A stretch of DNA of 64,000 bases from Thalassobaculum_A sp040219215 (GTDB taxonomy: Bacteria; Pseudomonadota; Alphaproteobacteria; Thalassobaculales; Thalassobaculaceae), in assembly GCF_040219215.1 (NCBI RefSeq), contig NZ_JAVJSX010000033.1, positions 62,001-126,000 on the forward strand. The letters run 5' to 3'. Shown here piece after piece: positions 48,608-57,081 of this stretch (the stretch's first letter is position 1; every line of letters starts with the position of its first letter). A model generated the notes under the pieces. It worked only from the letters and a program-made list of their open reading frames with translations. It was not told where the DNA came from and searched no databases. A program made the position numbers and the translations under genes.

Positions 48608-49786
48608 TTACCCCTCGGCGCGCGGCAGTTCAGCCTCGACCAGCTTCGACCAGTAGCTGGCGCCGAGCGGCAGGACCTCGTCGTTGAAGTCGTAGCCCGG
48701 GTTGTGGAGCATCGCGCCGGCAGACGCTTCGCCGGCACCGAGCCAGATGTAGCTGCCCGGCTTGGCGTTCAGCATGTAGGCGAAGTCCTCGCCCCCCATG
48801 CTCGGCGTCGGGTTGCGGTCGACCTTGTCGGCGCCGACCAACTCGACAGCGACCTTGGCCGCAATCTCGGTCTCGGCCTCGTGGTTGACGGTGGCCGGAT
48901 AGCCGCGCCGGAAGTCGACCTCGCCGCGTCCGCCATGGGCCGCCGCCACGCCGTCGACCACCTGCTTCATCCGGGCCTCGGCCAAGTCGGTCACCTCGTC
49001 GCGGTAGGTGCGCACGGTGCCGCACAGCTTCACCGACGGCGGGATCACGTTGTAGGCGTCGCCACCGTGGATCTGCGTCACCGACACCACCAGCGAATCG
49101 AGCGGGTGGCTGCTGCGGCTGGCGATGGACTGCAGCGCGCCGACAACCTCGGACGCGATCAGGATCGGATCGATCGTCTGGTACGGCATGGCGGCGTGAC
49201 CACCGCGGCCATGGATGGTGATGTCAAAACTGGACGTGCCGGCCATCATCGGCCCGGCCTTGATCGCGAACTCGCCGACCGCCATGCCGGGAATGTTGTG
49301 CATGCCCCAAACGGTCTCGACCGGGAACTTCTCGAACAGCCCTTCCTTGACCATGCGATCGCCGCCGGCCCCGCCCTCCTCCGCCGGCTGGAAGATGAAA
49401 TAAACCGTGCCGTCGAAGTTCCGGGTCTCGGCCAGATATTTGGCAGCGCCCAGCAGCATCGTGGTGTGCCCATCATGGCCGCAGGCGTGCATCTTGCCGG
49501 GGTTCAATGACTTGTACGCGACGTCATTGGCCTCCAAGATCGGCAGCGCGTCCATGTCGGCGCGCAGTCCGATGGCCTTGCCGCTGTCGGACCGGCCGAC
49601 CAGCTTGCCGACCACGCCGGTGACCGCCAGGCCGCGGTGCACCTCGACGCCGAACGACTCGAGCTGCTTGGCCACGAAGTCGCTGGTCCAGTGCTCCTCG
49701 TAGGACAACTCGGGATGCTGGTGCAGGTCACGCCGCCAGGCGGTCATGTCGGCGTGAAAATCGGCGATGCGGTTGATGATGGGCAT
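48608..49786 (-). CDS. M20-family amidohydrolase (hippurate/N-acyl-amino-acid hydrolase type)
   Basis: 392-aa metal-dependent amidohydrolase of the M20D group. MHACGHDGHTTMLLGAAKYL near residues 98-117 holds the Cys and His metal ligands. VYFIFQPAEEGGAGGDRMVK near 131-150 gives the catalytic and bridging Glu. The inserted dimerisation domain (about 185-300) and the last ligand block PSMGGEDFAYMLNAKPGSYI are present. Such enzymes release amino acids from N-acyl or indole-acyl conjugates. AGGGAACAG lies 4 nt before ATG 49786. It stands alone, divergent from a lipoprotein gene. Confidence 0.93.
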   Translation of the reverse strand: MPIINRIADFHADMTAWRRDLHQHPELSYEEHWTSDFVAKQLESFGVEVHRGLAVTGVVGKLVGRSDSGKAIGLRADMDALPILEANDVAYKSLNPGKMHACGHDGHTTMLLGAAKYLAETRNFDGTVYFIFQPAEEGGAGGDRMVKEGLFEKFPVETVWGMHNIPGMAVGEFAIKAGPMMAGTSSFDITIHGRGGHAAMPYQTIDPILIASEVVGALQSIASRSSHPLDSLVVSVTQIHGGDAYNVIPPSVKLCGTVRTYRDEVTDLAEARMKQVVDGVAAAHGGRGEVDFRRGYPATVNHEAETEIAAKVAVELVGADKVDRNPTPSMGGEDFAYMLNAKPGSYIWLGAGEASAGAMLHNPGYDFNDEVLPLGASYWSKLVEAELPRAEG

Positions 49787-49935
49787 AGCTGTTCCCTGGG
49801 GGTCGTTTGTCGACGAAACATTACGATCAGGTGGCTACGTCGTCATCCCACGAAAGTCGGCAATGCTCTTGTCGACATCCGGTTCAGCGGCTATCGACCG
49901 TTGATTGACAACGTAATGTAGTACCGGGGCGAGAC

Positions 49936-50610
49936 ATGATCAGGATACTGCTCGTCATACTGCTGTCCGTGGCACTCACGGGATGCATCTCGACCGGCCG
50001 TGGAACCGTCCCGACCTTCGGATCCGCGGCAACCGACGCCCGGATCCTGACATCGGTGTCGACCGTGATCGATCGATCTGCGGTCCCCCACCACAACCGC
50101 ATTCATACCTACGACGCGTTCGTCCGGTTCAGCGTCGGCCGCTACGATCCGCAAACCAGACGCCTCGTTACGTCGGCCACCGAGTTGAACTCCGACTACA
50201 CCCAGTTCCTGTCGAGGTCGGACTTCAACGGATTCCGATTGGCGTGGTCCGACGTGCCGTCCGGCCTCTATACGATCACCAGAGTATATCAGGACTCACC
50301 TGTGTCGCTGGCGTTGACCTGTACGACGAACGACGGAGCGCTGCTGCCCGGAGTGATCCCGGTCCCCGTGAACTCTGGCGACTTCGTGTACTTCGGGCAT
50401 GTCACCATCACCCTGAAAGTCGATCCAGCGATCGACGGCGGCGTGACGCATCCCGCAAGGCTTGCCGCTATTCACTTTGAGGACCGCCCCGCCGTACTCG
50501 ACGCCGAACTCCGACAGGCCGGCATTGATCCCGCCAGCGTACGCTTCATTCGGAACGTCGATGGCGGATGCAAAACCGGCCTGGTAAAGCGATCGTTCGG
50601 GCGTTACTGA
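49936..50610 (+). CDS. Putative lipoprotein of unknown function
   Basis: 224-aa envelope protein. MIRILLVILLSVALTGCIST has a lipobox with the lipidated Cys at residue 17. The mature part is beta-rich with motifs such as RVYQDSPVSLALTCTTNDGA and VNSGDFVYFGHVTITL, reminiscent of periplasmic immunoglobulin-like folds, and ends VDGGCKTGLVKRSFGRY. I recognise no family. GGGGCGAG lies about 4 nt upstream of ATG 49936. It is divergent from the M20 gene and converges with the amidohydrolase gene 18 bp on. Confidence 0.75.
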   Translation: MIRILLVILLSVALTGCISTGRGTVPTFGSAATDARILTSVSTVIDRSAVPHHNRIHTYDAFVRFSVGRYDPQTRRLVTSATELNSDYTQFLSRSDFNGFRLAWSDVPSGLYTITRVYQDSPVSLALTCTTNDGALLPGVIPVPVNSGDFVYFGHVTITLKVDPAIDGGVTHPARLAAIHFEDRPAVLDAELRQAGIDPASVRFIRNVDGGCKTGLVKRSFGRY

Positions 50611-50627
50611 CGGGACGGAGGGCGTCT

Positions 50628-51818
50628 TCACCGCGCCTTAGCCACCACCCCGTTCTTCACCACCATGCGATGGTTCTCGGCGATCGCGGCCATGGCGATG
50701 TCCTCGGTCGGGTTGCCGTCGACGATCAGCAGGTCGGCGGCCTTGCCCTCGGCGATGGTGCCGCGGTCGTCCAGGCGCATCAGGTCGGCGCCGTTGCGGG
50801 TCGAGATGATCAGGCTGTCGGTCGGGCTGATGCCGGCTTCCTCGACCATGTACTGCAGTTCCAGCGCGTTCAGGCCGTGCTTGTTGTACGGCGTGCCGGC
50901 ATCGGTCCCCATCGCGATCTTGCCGCCGGCCGCGTAGAACATGCGGAGCGAGCGGATGTGGTCGACCACGATGCGCTCGCACTTCTCCACCGCGTAGGCC
51001 GGCACGCCCTGGTCCTTGTGGGCGATGATGTTCTTCACCGCTGCCAGGGTCGGCACCAGGTAGGTGCCGCGCCGGGTCATCTCCTCGACGCACTCGTCGG
51101 TCATGAAGATGCCGTGCTCGATGGAATCGATCCCGCCGCGCACCGCGTTCAGGATGCCTTCCGACCCCTGGGCATGGCTGGCGCAGGTCTTGTGGAACCG
51201 GTGACCCTCAGAGATGCCGGCTGCCATCTCCTCGGCGGAGTAGTGCGCGTCCTCGGGATTAACGCCGGGGGTCATCACCCCGCCGGTCGCCATGATCTTG
51301 ATCAGGTCGGAGCCGGCGTGGACCTGCTCGCGCACCGCCTTCACCACCTCGTCGACCCCGTCGGCGACCCGGCCGAGCCGGTTGCCATGGCCGCCGGTCA
51401 TGCAGATCATCCGGCCTGACGCCCGGATGGTCGGGCCAAGCTGCTGGCCGGAATTGCAGGCGTCGCGCACCGCGAATTCCAGATAGTCCTTGCCGCCGCA
51501 ATCGCGCACCGAGGTGATTCCGCCGCGCAAGGTGGTCTGGGCATTGGCCAGCGCCTTCATGGTGATCTGGCTGTCGCGCAGCACCACCATGGCGGCGTGC
51601 GGGTTGGCCTCGCCGCCGTGGCACAGGTGGACGTGACAGTCGACCAGACCCGGCAGCAGCGTGCCGCCGGTGGTATCGACCCGGTCGCCGGCGAACCCGT
51701 CGAACTCGCCGAGCGGAGCGACCCGCGCAATCGCCGCTCCCTCGACCAGCACGCCGTGATTCTCCAGCAGTTGCCCAGTTCCGTCGAACACCAGACCGCC
51801 CGCGTACAGCGTCGTCAT
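50628..51818 (-). CDS. Metal-dependent amidohydrolase (imidazolonepropionase/prolidase-like)
   Basis: 396-aa TIM-barrel amidohydrolase. GTLLPGLVDCHVHLCHGGEA near residues 50-70 gives the HxH metal pair, CASHAQGSEGILNAVRGGID and SIEHGIFMTDECVEE give two more His, and GGKIAMGTDAGTPYNKHGLN gives the catalytic Asp. The composite beta domain at both ends is normal. Relatives act on Xaa-Pro peptides, imidazolonepropionate or cyclic amides. AGGAGAAG lies 3 nt upstream of ATG 51818. It is 58 bp downstream of ribokinase in the Opp cluster, so it may process the imported compound. Confidence 0.92.
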   Translation of the reverse strand: MTTLYAGGLVFDGTGQLLENHGVLVEGAAIARVAPLGEFDGFAGDRVDTTGGTLLPGLVDCHVHLCHGGEANPHAAMVVLRDSQITMKALANAQTTLRGGITSVRDCGGKDYLEFAVRDACNSGQQLGPTIRASGRMICMTGGHGNRLGRVADGVDEVVKAVREQVHAGSDLIKIMATGGVMTPGVNPEDAHYSAEEMAAGISEGHRFHKTCASHAQGSEGILNAVRGGIDSIEHGIFMTDECVEEMTRRGTYLVPTLAAVKNIIAHKDQGVPAYAVEKCERIVVDHIRSLRMFYAAGGKIAMGTDAGTPYNKHGLNALELQYMVEEAGISPTDSLIISTRNGADLMRLDDRGTIAEGKAADLLIVDGNPTEDIAMAAIAENHRMVVKNGVVAKAR

Positions 51819-51876
51819 GAACTTCTCCTGCGTGATGATATCGGCCGGTTCGGCCGTCAGGTTGGTTGCATCCTCG

Positions 51877-52791
51877 TTAGTCGAGCGGGCGAGCCGGAGC
51901 AAGATCGTTCAGCCGCGCCGCAATCGCCGAACGGTCCGGCAGCGAAGGCATGGCGCCCTCGACCGTACAGGCCAACCCGGCCGCCACGCTGGCCCGGCGC
52001 AAGGCGTCCGGCAGGATATCCCCGCCATCGAGCGACGCCGCCAGAACGCCGACGAAGGCGTCGCCGGCCCCGACGGTATCGACCGCCCGCACCGGCAAGG
52101 TCCCGATCGACCATGCGGTGCCGTCCGGCTCGACCGCCAGCGCCCCGTCGCCGCCCAGCGTCACCACGCAGGTCAGCCCGTGACGCCGGGCCAGCGTGCG
52201 GGCCAGATCGAGCGGCACGCCCGCACCGGACTCCAGGGACACCGCCTCGAGCCGATTGACGATCAGCACGTCGACATCGGCCAGCGCCGCCGTCGGAATG
52301 GCCCCGGCCGGCGCCAGGTTGAGCACAGTGCGCGCACCGGCCGACCGGGCGCGCCGCAGGGCGAGCACGGTCTGTTCGGCCGGGATCTCCATCTGGCAAA
52401 CCAGGGTCGCCGACCCGTCCAGGCGATCGGCCGGCAGCAGGTCGGAAGCCACCTGCCGGTTAGCCCCGCTCGCCACCACGATCAGGTTCTCGCCGCCGCT
52501 CTCGACCACGACCATCGCGGTGCCGGTCGCACCCGGAGCCCGGCGCACGCCAGAAACGTCGCAGCCGGCTTCGGCCAGTGCCGCCAGCACATCATCCGCC
52601 ACGCTGTCATCGCCGACACAGCCGAAGAATGCCGTCGCGGCACCGGCCCGCGCGGCGGCGGCGGCCTGGTTCGCGCCCTTGCCGCCAGGGCGGATCACGA
52701 CCGATGGCGACAGCACTGTCTCGCCGCGCGCCGGCAGCCGGTCGACCGCGAAGAACAGATCAGCGTTGATCGAGCCGAGAACCAGGATCAT
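51877..52791 (-). CDS. rbsK: Ribokinase (PfkB family)
   Basis: 304-aa sugar kinase. MILVLGSINADLFFAVDRLP, then VVIRPGGKGANQAAAAARAG near residues 31-50 (PfkB signature 1) and AVDTVGAGDAFVGVLAASLD near 232-251 with the catalytic Asp (signature 2). These match ribokinase, which phosphorylates ribose, though other nucleoside or sugar kinases of the family are close. It lies 27 bp after OppF and 58 bp before the amidohydrolase. With the CNT nucleoside transporter gene upstream in the cluster, ribose from nucleosides is a plausible substrate. GGAG lies 9 nt before ATG 52791. Confidence 0.88.
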   Translation of the reverse strand: MILVLGSINADLFFAVDRLPARGETVLSPSVVIRPGGKGANQAAAAARAGAATAFFGCVGDDSVADDVLAALAEAGCDVSGVRRAPGATGTAMVVVESGGENLIVVASGANRQVASDLLPADRLDGSATLVCQMEIPAEQTVLALRRARSAGARTVLNLAPAGAIPTAALADVDVLIVNRLEAVSLESGAGVPLDLARTLARRHGLTCVVTLGGDGALAVEPDGTAWSIGTLPVRAVDTVGAGDAFVGVLAASLDGGDILPDALRRASVAAGLACTVEGAMPSLPDRSAIAARLNDLAPARPLD

Positions 52792-52818
52792 GGCACCAAC
52801 TCCGGTCGGCGGCGGGGA

Positions 52819-53919
52819 TCAGCCGTGCACGCTGGCGACACCATCCGGCTTCGGAGGCGGCGCCAGGATCGGCCCTGACGGAACACGACCTTCCTCGACA
52901 CCGTGGCAGGCCACCGTGGCCCCGCCAGCCACCGGCAGCGCCTTGGGCACCTCGACCCGGCAGCGGTCATTGGCGAACGGGCAGCGCGGATGGAAGCTGC
53001 ATCCCGGCGGCGGGGTGATCGGATTCGGCACCTCGCCGGCCACCGGCATCCGCTCGCGCCCGGTCATGTCCAGGTCGGGGATCGTGTCCAGCAGCATCCG
53101 CGTGTAGGGATGGCGCGGCGTGGTGAACAGCGTCTTGGACGGCGCCACCTCGACCAGCTTGCCCAGGTACATCACCCCGACCCGGTCGGAGATGTGATAG
53201 ACGACCGCCAGATTGTGGCTGATGAACAGGTAGGTCAGCCCCAGTTCGCGCTGCAGGTCCTTCATCAGGTTCAGGATCTGCGCCTGTACAGACACGTCCA
53301 GCGCCGAGGTCGGTTCGTCGCAGACCAGGAATTCCGGCTCCGACGCCAGGGCGCGGGCAATCGAGATCCGCTGGCGCTGCCCGCCGGAGAACTCGTGCGG
53401 AAACTTCTCGCCGTCGAGCGGGTTCAGGCCGACGAAGGTCAGCAGTTCCCCGACCCGCGTGGCGATCGCCTGATCCCCCGACACCAGCTCGAACGCCCGG
53501 ATCGGCTCGGCGATGATGTCGCGAACCCGCCAGCGTGGGTTCAGGCTGGCGTAGGGATCCTGGAAGATCATCTGCAGGCGTCGGCGCATCGGCGCCATCT
53601 GCCGGCGGGTCAGGCCCGCGATGTTGCGGCCCTCCAGGGTGATCGAGCCGTCGGTCGGGCCGTGCAGACCGACGATCAGGCGGGCCACCGTCGATTTTCC
53701 GCAGCCCGACTCGCCGACCAGCCCGAAGGTCTCGCCGCGGGCGATCTCGAAGTCGATGCCGTCAACCGCCTTCAGGATCTGCCGAGGCTGCCGGGCGATC
53801 ACCCGGTTCAACCAGGGCGCCGAGACGTCGAAGTAGCGTCGCAGCCCATCGACCTTCAGCATGGCGTGGCCGAAGCGGCCCTCGGTCGACGGAGACTTGG
53901 TCACTGCCGCGTCAGACAT
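52819..53919 (-). CDS. OppF/DppF-type ABC ATPase
   Basis: 366-aa ATPase of the peptide-importer class. Walker A GESGCGKSTVARLIVG near residue 68, FQDPYASLNPRWRV as in OppF, signature EFSGGQRQRISIARALASEP near 175, Walker B FLVCDEPTSALDVS, and the C-terminal Cys-rich cluster (CSFHPRCPFANDRCRVEVPK) that holds an Fe-S cluster or disulfide in the oligopeptide group. I use ATG 53919, which overlaps the OppD stop; 53943 is a possible longer start. It completes the right-hand Opp importer. Confidence 0.95.
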   Translation of the reverse strand: MSDAAVTKSPSTEGRFGHAMLKVDGLRRYFDVSAPWLNRVIARQPRQILKAVDGIDFEIARGETFGLVGESGCGKSTVARLIVGLHGPTDGSITLEGRNIAGLTRRQMAPMRRRLQMIFQDPYASLNPRWRVRDIIAEPIRAFELVSGDQAIATRVGELLTFVGLNPLDGEKFPHEFSGGQRQRISIARALASEPEFLVCDEPTSALDVSVQAQILNLMKDLQRELGLTYLFISHNLAVVYHISDRVGVMYLGKLVEVAPSKTLFTTPRHPYTRMLLDTIPDLDMTGRERMPVAGEVPNPITPPPGCSFHPRCPFANDRCRVEVPKALPVAGGATVACHGVEEGRVPSGPILAPPPKPDGVASVHG

Positions 53920-54961
53920 TGGCCTGCTCCACCGCTCCGGCATCCTTGGACGCTACCGCCCGCTTGGCTTCGTCCAACGTCATGGCGTTCGCGGAGTCGT
54001 ACAGCCAGCAGGCGACCCGGCTGTCCTCCACCGGCAACGCGTCCGGCCGCTCCCTGAAGCAGCGGTCATGGACGTGCAGGCAGCGCCGGTTGAAGGCGCA
54101 CCCGACCGGGATGTCGGTCAGCCGCGGCATCGAGCCGGGGATCTGCTCCAGCCGCTCGGCATCATGGCCCATCGCCGGGATCGATCCCATCAGGCCGTGG
54201 GTATAGGGATGCTTGGCGTTCTTGATGACCTCGCGCACCGGGCCGATCTCGGCGATCCGGCCAGCGTACATCACCGCCACCCGGTCGGCGGTCTCGGCGA
54301 TCACACCCATGTCGTGGGTCACCAGCATGATGGCGGTCCCATGCTCCCGGCAAAGTTTCTTCAGCAGGGCGATGATCTGCGCCTGGATCGACACGTCGAG
54401 CGCAGTCGTCGGCTCGTCCGCCACCACCAGCCGCGGGTTGACGCACAGCGCGAGCGCAATCACCACCCGCTGCCGCATGCCGCCGGAGAACTGGTGCGGG
54501 TACTGGTCGACCCGTCGCTCCGGCGCCGGAATCCCGACTTCGGTCAGCAGTTCGATCGCCCGGGCGCGCGCCTTGGTCGGAGTCATGTCGGTGTGGGTCA
54601 GGATGGTCTCGGTCAACTGGCGGCCGACCGAGTACAGCGGATTGAGGCTGGTCAGCGGATCCTGGAAGATCGCGCCGATCTGCTTGCCGCGGATCCGGCG
54701 CATCTGGTCGTAGGACAGGGTGTCGATCCGCCGACCCTCGAGGATGATCTCGCCGCTCGCCACCCGGCCCGGCGGCTCCAGCAGGCCGATGATGGCGGCA
54801 CCGGTCAGCGACTTGCCGGCGCCGGACTCGCCGACGACGCCCAGAACCTCGCCTTCGGCGATGTCGAACGACACGTCGTCGACCGCGGTCAGCGAACCGC
54901 GGCGGGTCGGGAACTCGACGACCAGGTTGCGCACCTGCAGCAGAGGGCTCGCCATGGTCAT
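53912..54961 (-). CDS. OppD/DppD-type ABC ATPase
   Basis: 349-aa ATPase, partner of OppF. Walker A GESGAGKSLTGAAIIG near residue 42, IFQDPLTSLNPLYSVG, signature QFSGGMRQRVVIALALCVNP near 155, Walker B LVVADEPTTALDVS and switch His in MLVTHDMGVIAE. The C-terminus has CAFNRRCLHVHDRCFRERPD, the same Cys cluster as in OppF. ATG 54961 overlaps the OppC stop by one base (TGATG). Its last codons overlap the OppF start. Confidence 0.95.
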   Translation of the reverse strand: MTMASPLLQVRNLVVEFPTRRGSLTAVDDVSFDIAEGEVLGVVGESGAGKSLTGAAIIGLLEPPGRVASGEIILEGRRIDTLSYDQMRRIRGKQIGAIFQDPLTSLNPLYSVGRQLTETILTHTDMTPTKARARAIELLTEVGIPAPERRVDQYPHQFSGGMRQRVVIALALCVNPRLVVADEPTTALDVSIQAQIIALLKKLCREHGTAIMLVTHDMGVIAETADRVAVMYAGRIAEIGPVREVIKNAKHPYTHGLMGSIPAMGHDAERLEQIPGSMPRLTDIPVGCAFNRRCLHVHDRCFRERPDALPVEDSRVACWLYDSANAMTLDEAKRAVASKDAGAVEQANV

Positions 54962-55956
54962 CACCGCAGCTTCGGGTTCAGGGCGTCGCGCAGCCAGTCT
55001 CCGAGGAGATTGACCGCGAGAACCAGGATGGCCAGCGCAGCGCCGGGGAAGATCGTGACCCACCACTCGCCGGAGAACAGGTAGTCGTTGCCGACCCGGA
55101 TCAGAGTGCCCAGCGATGGCTCGGTCGGCGGCACGCCGACGCCGAGGAACGACAGGGTCGCCTCGGTAATGACGGCAAGCGCCAGCTGGATGGTCGCGAT
55201 CACCAGCACGGGCCCCATGACGTTCGGCAGGATGTGGCGCCACATGATCTTGACCGGATGGATGCCGATGACATGGGCCGCCTGGACGTACTCCTTGTTG
55301 CGCTCGACCAGCGTGGATCCACGCACCGTGCGGGCGTACTGTACCCAGTTCGACAACCCGATCGACAGCACCAGCACCACATAGGCCAGCGTGACCTGGT
55401 CGACCTGCCACTCCGGGTGCGTCTTGAAATAGCCGATGATCACGCCGTTGATCAGCAGGGCCACCAGGATCGCCGGGAACGACAGCTGGATCTCCGCCAT
55501 CCGCATGATGAAGGCGTCGATCGCACCGCCGACGAATCCGGAGATGAGGCCTAGCCCGATGCCGATGACCATCGACAGCAGCACGCTGGCGAACCCGATG
55601 ACCAGCGACACCCGGCTGCCATAAATGATGGCCGACAGCAGGTCGCGCCCCTGATCGTCTGTTCCGAGCGGGAAGCGCGCCTCGCCGTCGGCCATCCAGG
55701 CCGGCGGGATCAGGCTGTCCAGCAGGTCCAGCTTCGCCAGGTCGAATGGATCGTGCGGTGCGATCCATGGTCCGAACAGCGCCATCAGGAAGTAGATCAG
55801 GGTGACCGCCGCCGCCCCGATGGTGACCGGCGAGCGCTTGAAGCTGAACCAGACGTCACTGTCGAAGAACCGGTGGACGCTGTCGGCAAGGCCGGAGCGG
55901 GTCGCCGGCACGGCAACGCCGCCCGGAGCGGGGGTCGGCATGCGCGCGTCAGCCAT
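54961..55956 (-). CDS. OppC/DppC-type ABC permease
   Basis: 331-aa permease. A cytoplasmic N-terminal tail with VWFSFKRSPVTIGAAAVTLI leads into the first helix; RFPLGTDDQGRDLLSAIIYG near residue 100 is the family motif, and the EAA-type loop EYVQAAHVIGIHPVKIMWRH follows near 220. The C-terminus NLLGDWLRDALNPKLR is typical. ATG 55956 overlaps the OppB stop by 8 bp. It is the second permease of the right-hand Opp system. Confidence 0.95.
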   Translation of the reverse strand: MADARMPTPAPGGVAVPATRSGLADSVHRFFDSDVWFSFKRSPVTIGAAAVTLIYFLMALFGPWIAPHDPFDLAKLDLLDSLIPPAWMADGEARFPLGTDDQGRDLLSAIIYGSRVSLVIGFASVLLSMVIGIGLGLISGFVGGAIDAFIMRMAEIQLSFPAILVALLINGVIIGYFKTHPEWQVDQVTLAYVVLVLSIGLSNWVQYARTVRGSTLVERNKEYVQAAHVIGIHPVKIMWRHILPNVMGPVLVIATIQLALAVITEATLSFLGVGVPPTEPSLGTLIRVGNDYLFSGEWWVTIFPGAALAILVLAVNLLGDWLRDALNPKLR

Positions 55957-56992
55957 GACCGCTCACCTTTCCGGCGTCGACGCGCAGGCGCGGATCAACC
56001 ACGTAGTAGAGCATGTCGACGATCAGGTTGATGACCACGAAGAAGAAGGCGATGAGCATGAGATAGGCCGCCATGATCGGGATATCGACGTTCTGGACCG
56101 CCAGCAGGAACATCTGTCCCATGCCGGGCCACTGGAACACCGTCTCGGTGATGATCGCGAAGGCGATGATCGAGCCGACCTGAAGGCCGGTGATGGTGAT
56201 CACCGGGACCAAGGTGTTCTTCAGCGCATGGCCGAAGTTGATGGCCCGGTTGGCAAGGCCGCGGGCGCGCGCGAACTTGATGTAGTCGGTGCGCAGCACT
56301 TCCAGCATCTCAGAGCGTACCAGCCGCATGATCAGGGTCAGCTGGAACAGCCCCAGCGTGATCGACGGCATGATCAGGGCCTTCAGCCCGTCGGTGGTCA
56401 GCAGGCCGGTACGCCAGCCGCCGATGTCGACCGTCGTGCCTCGCCCGAACGACGGCAGCTGAAGGGCCGACGGATAGATGGTGAACAGGTCGAACACCGG
56501 GATCGGCGGGGCGTTAGCCAGCATCACCGAGAACACGAAGATCAACAGGATGCCGATCAGGAAGGTCGGCAGCGAGATGCCGATCAGTGAGATCGTCAGG
56601 AACGCCTTGGCGATGAAGCCTTCCCGATTCAGGCCGGTGTAGACGCCCATCGGAATGCCGACGATCAGCGAGAACAAGGCCGAGACCAGCGACAGCTCCA
56701 GCGTGGCCGGCAGCCGCTCCAGCAGCATATCCGAGACCGGGCGCTTGTGCTGGTACGACAGGCCGAAATCGCCGGACACCGCGTTGACGATGTAGTGCCA
56801 GAACTGCACGTAGATCGGATCGTTGAGGCCGAGACGCTCGCGCAGCGCGGCACGCTCGGCGAGGCTGGTTTCGATACCGACCATCTGGTTCACCGGGTCA
56901 CCGATGAACTGGAACATCGCGAACGACACCAGCGCGACGACGAACATCACGAACAGCGACTGGATAAATCGACGAATGATGAATGCGACCAT
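55949..56992 (-). CDS. OppB/DppB-type ABC permease
   Basis: 347-aa permease. MVAFIIRRFIQSLFVMFVVA starts the first helix; FIGDPVNQMVGIETSLAERA holds the GDP motif; the EAA-type loop DYIKFARARGLANRAINFGH is near residue 240. An insertion of about 35 residues (IYPSALQLPSFGRGTTVDIG) in a periplasmic loop makes it longer than the other two OppB proteins here. ATG 56992 is chosen because upstream codons do not fit the family. It lies 89 bp after the binding-protein gene, with a perfect hairpin between. Confidence 0.94.
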   Translation of the reverse strand: MVAFIIRRFIQSLFVMFVVALVSFAMFQFIGDPVNQMVGIETSLAERAALRERLGLNDPIYVQFWHYIVNAVSGDFGLSYQHKRPVSDMLLERLPATLELSLVSALFSLIVGIPMGVYTGLNREGFIAKAFLTISLIGISLPTFLIGILLIFVFSVMLANAPPIPVFDLFTIYPSALQLPSFGRGTTVDIGGWRTGLLTTDGLKALIMPSITLGLFQLTLIMRLVRSEMLEVLRTDYIKFARARGLANRAINFGHALKNTLVPVITITGLQVGSIIAFAIITETVFQWPGMGQMFLLAVQNVDIPIMAAYLMLIAFFFVVINLIVDMLYYVVDPRLRVDAGKVSGHG

Positions 56993-57034
56993 GGGGTCGT
57001 GGAATCCCGTTGGGTCCGAGGTCCAGAACGGCAA

Positions 57035-57061
57035 CCGGCCGGCGGGGACTCCGCCGGCCGG
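57035..57061 (-). other. Intercistronic stem-loop between binding protein and OppB
   Basis: Perfect 11-bp inverted repeat CCGGCCGGCGG / CCGCCGGCCGG with a 5-nt loop, about 20 nt after the binding-protein stop. No T-tract follows, so it probably protects the binding-protein mRNA or causes partial termination. The dimensions (11-bp stem, 5-nt loop) equal those of the element at 1466-1492 in the other Opp operon, but the sequence differs. Confidence 0.8.
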
Positions 57062-57081
57062 TGCCGGATTGCGTCAGGTCG

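Noticed and set aside
49819..49918. Inverted repeat CATTACG/CGTAATG in the M20-lipoprotein intergenic region
   Set aside because: Seven-base arms 86 bp apart are not convincing as an operator or hairpin; two TTGTCGAC copies nearby are also too short to call.
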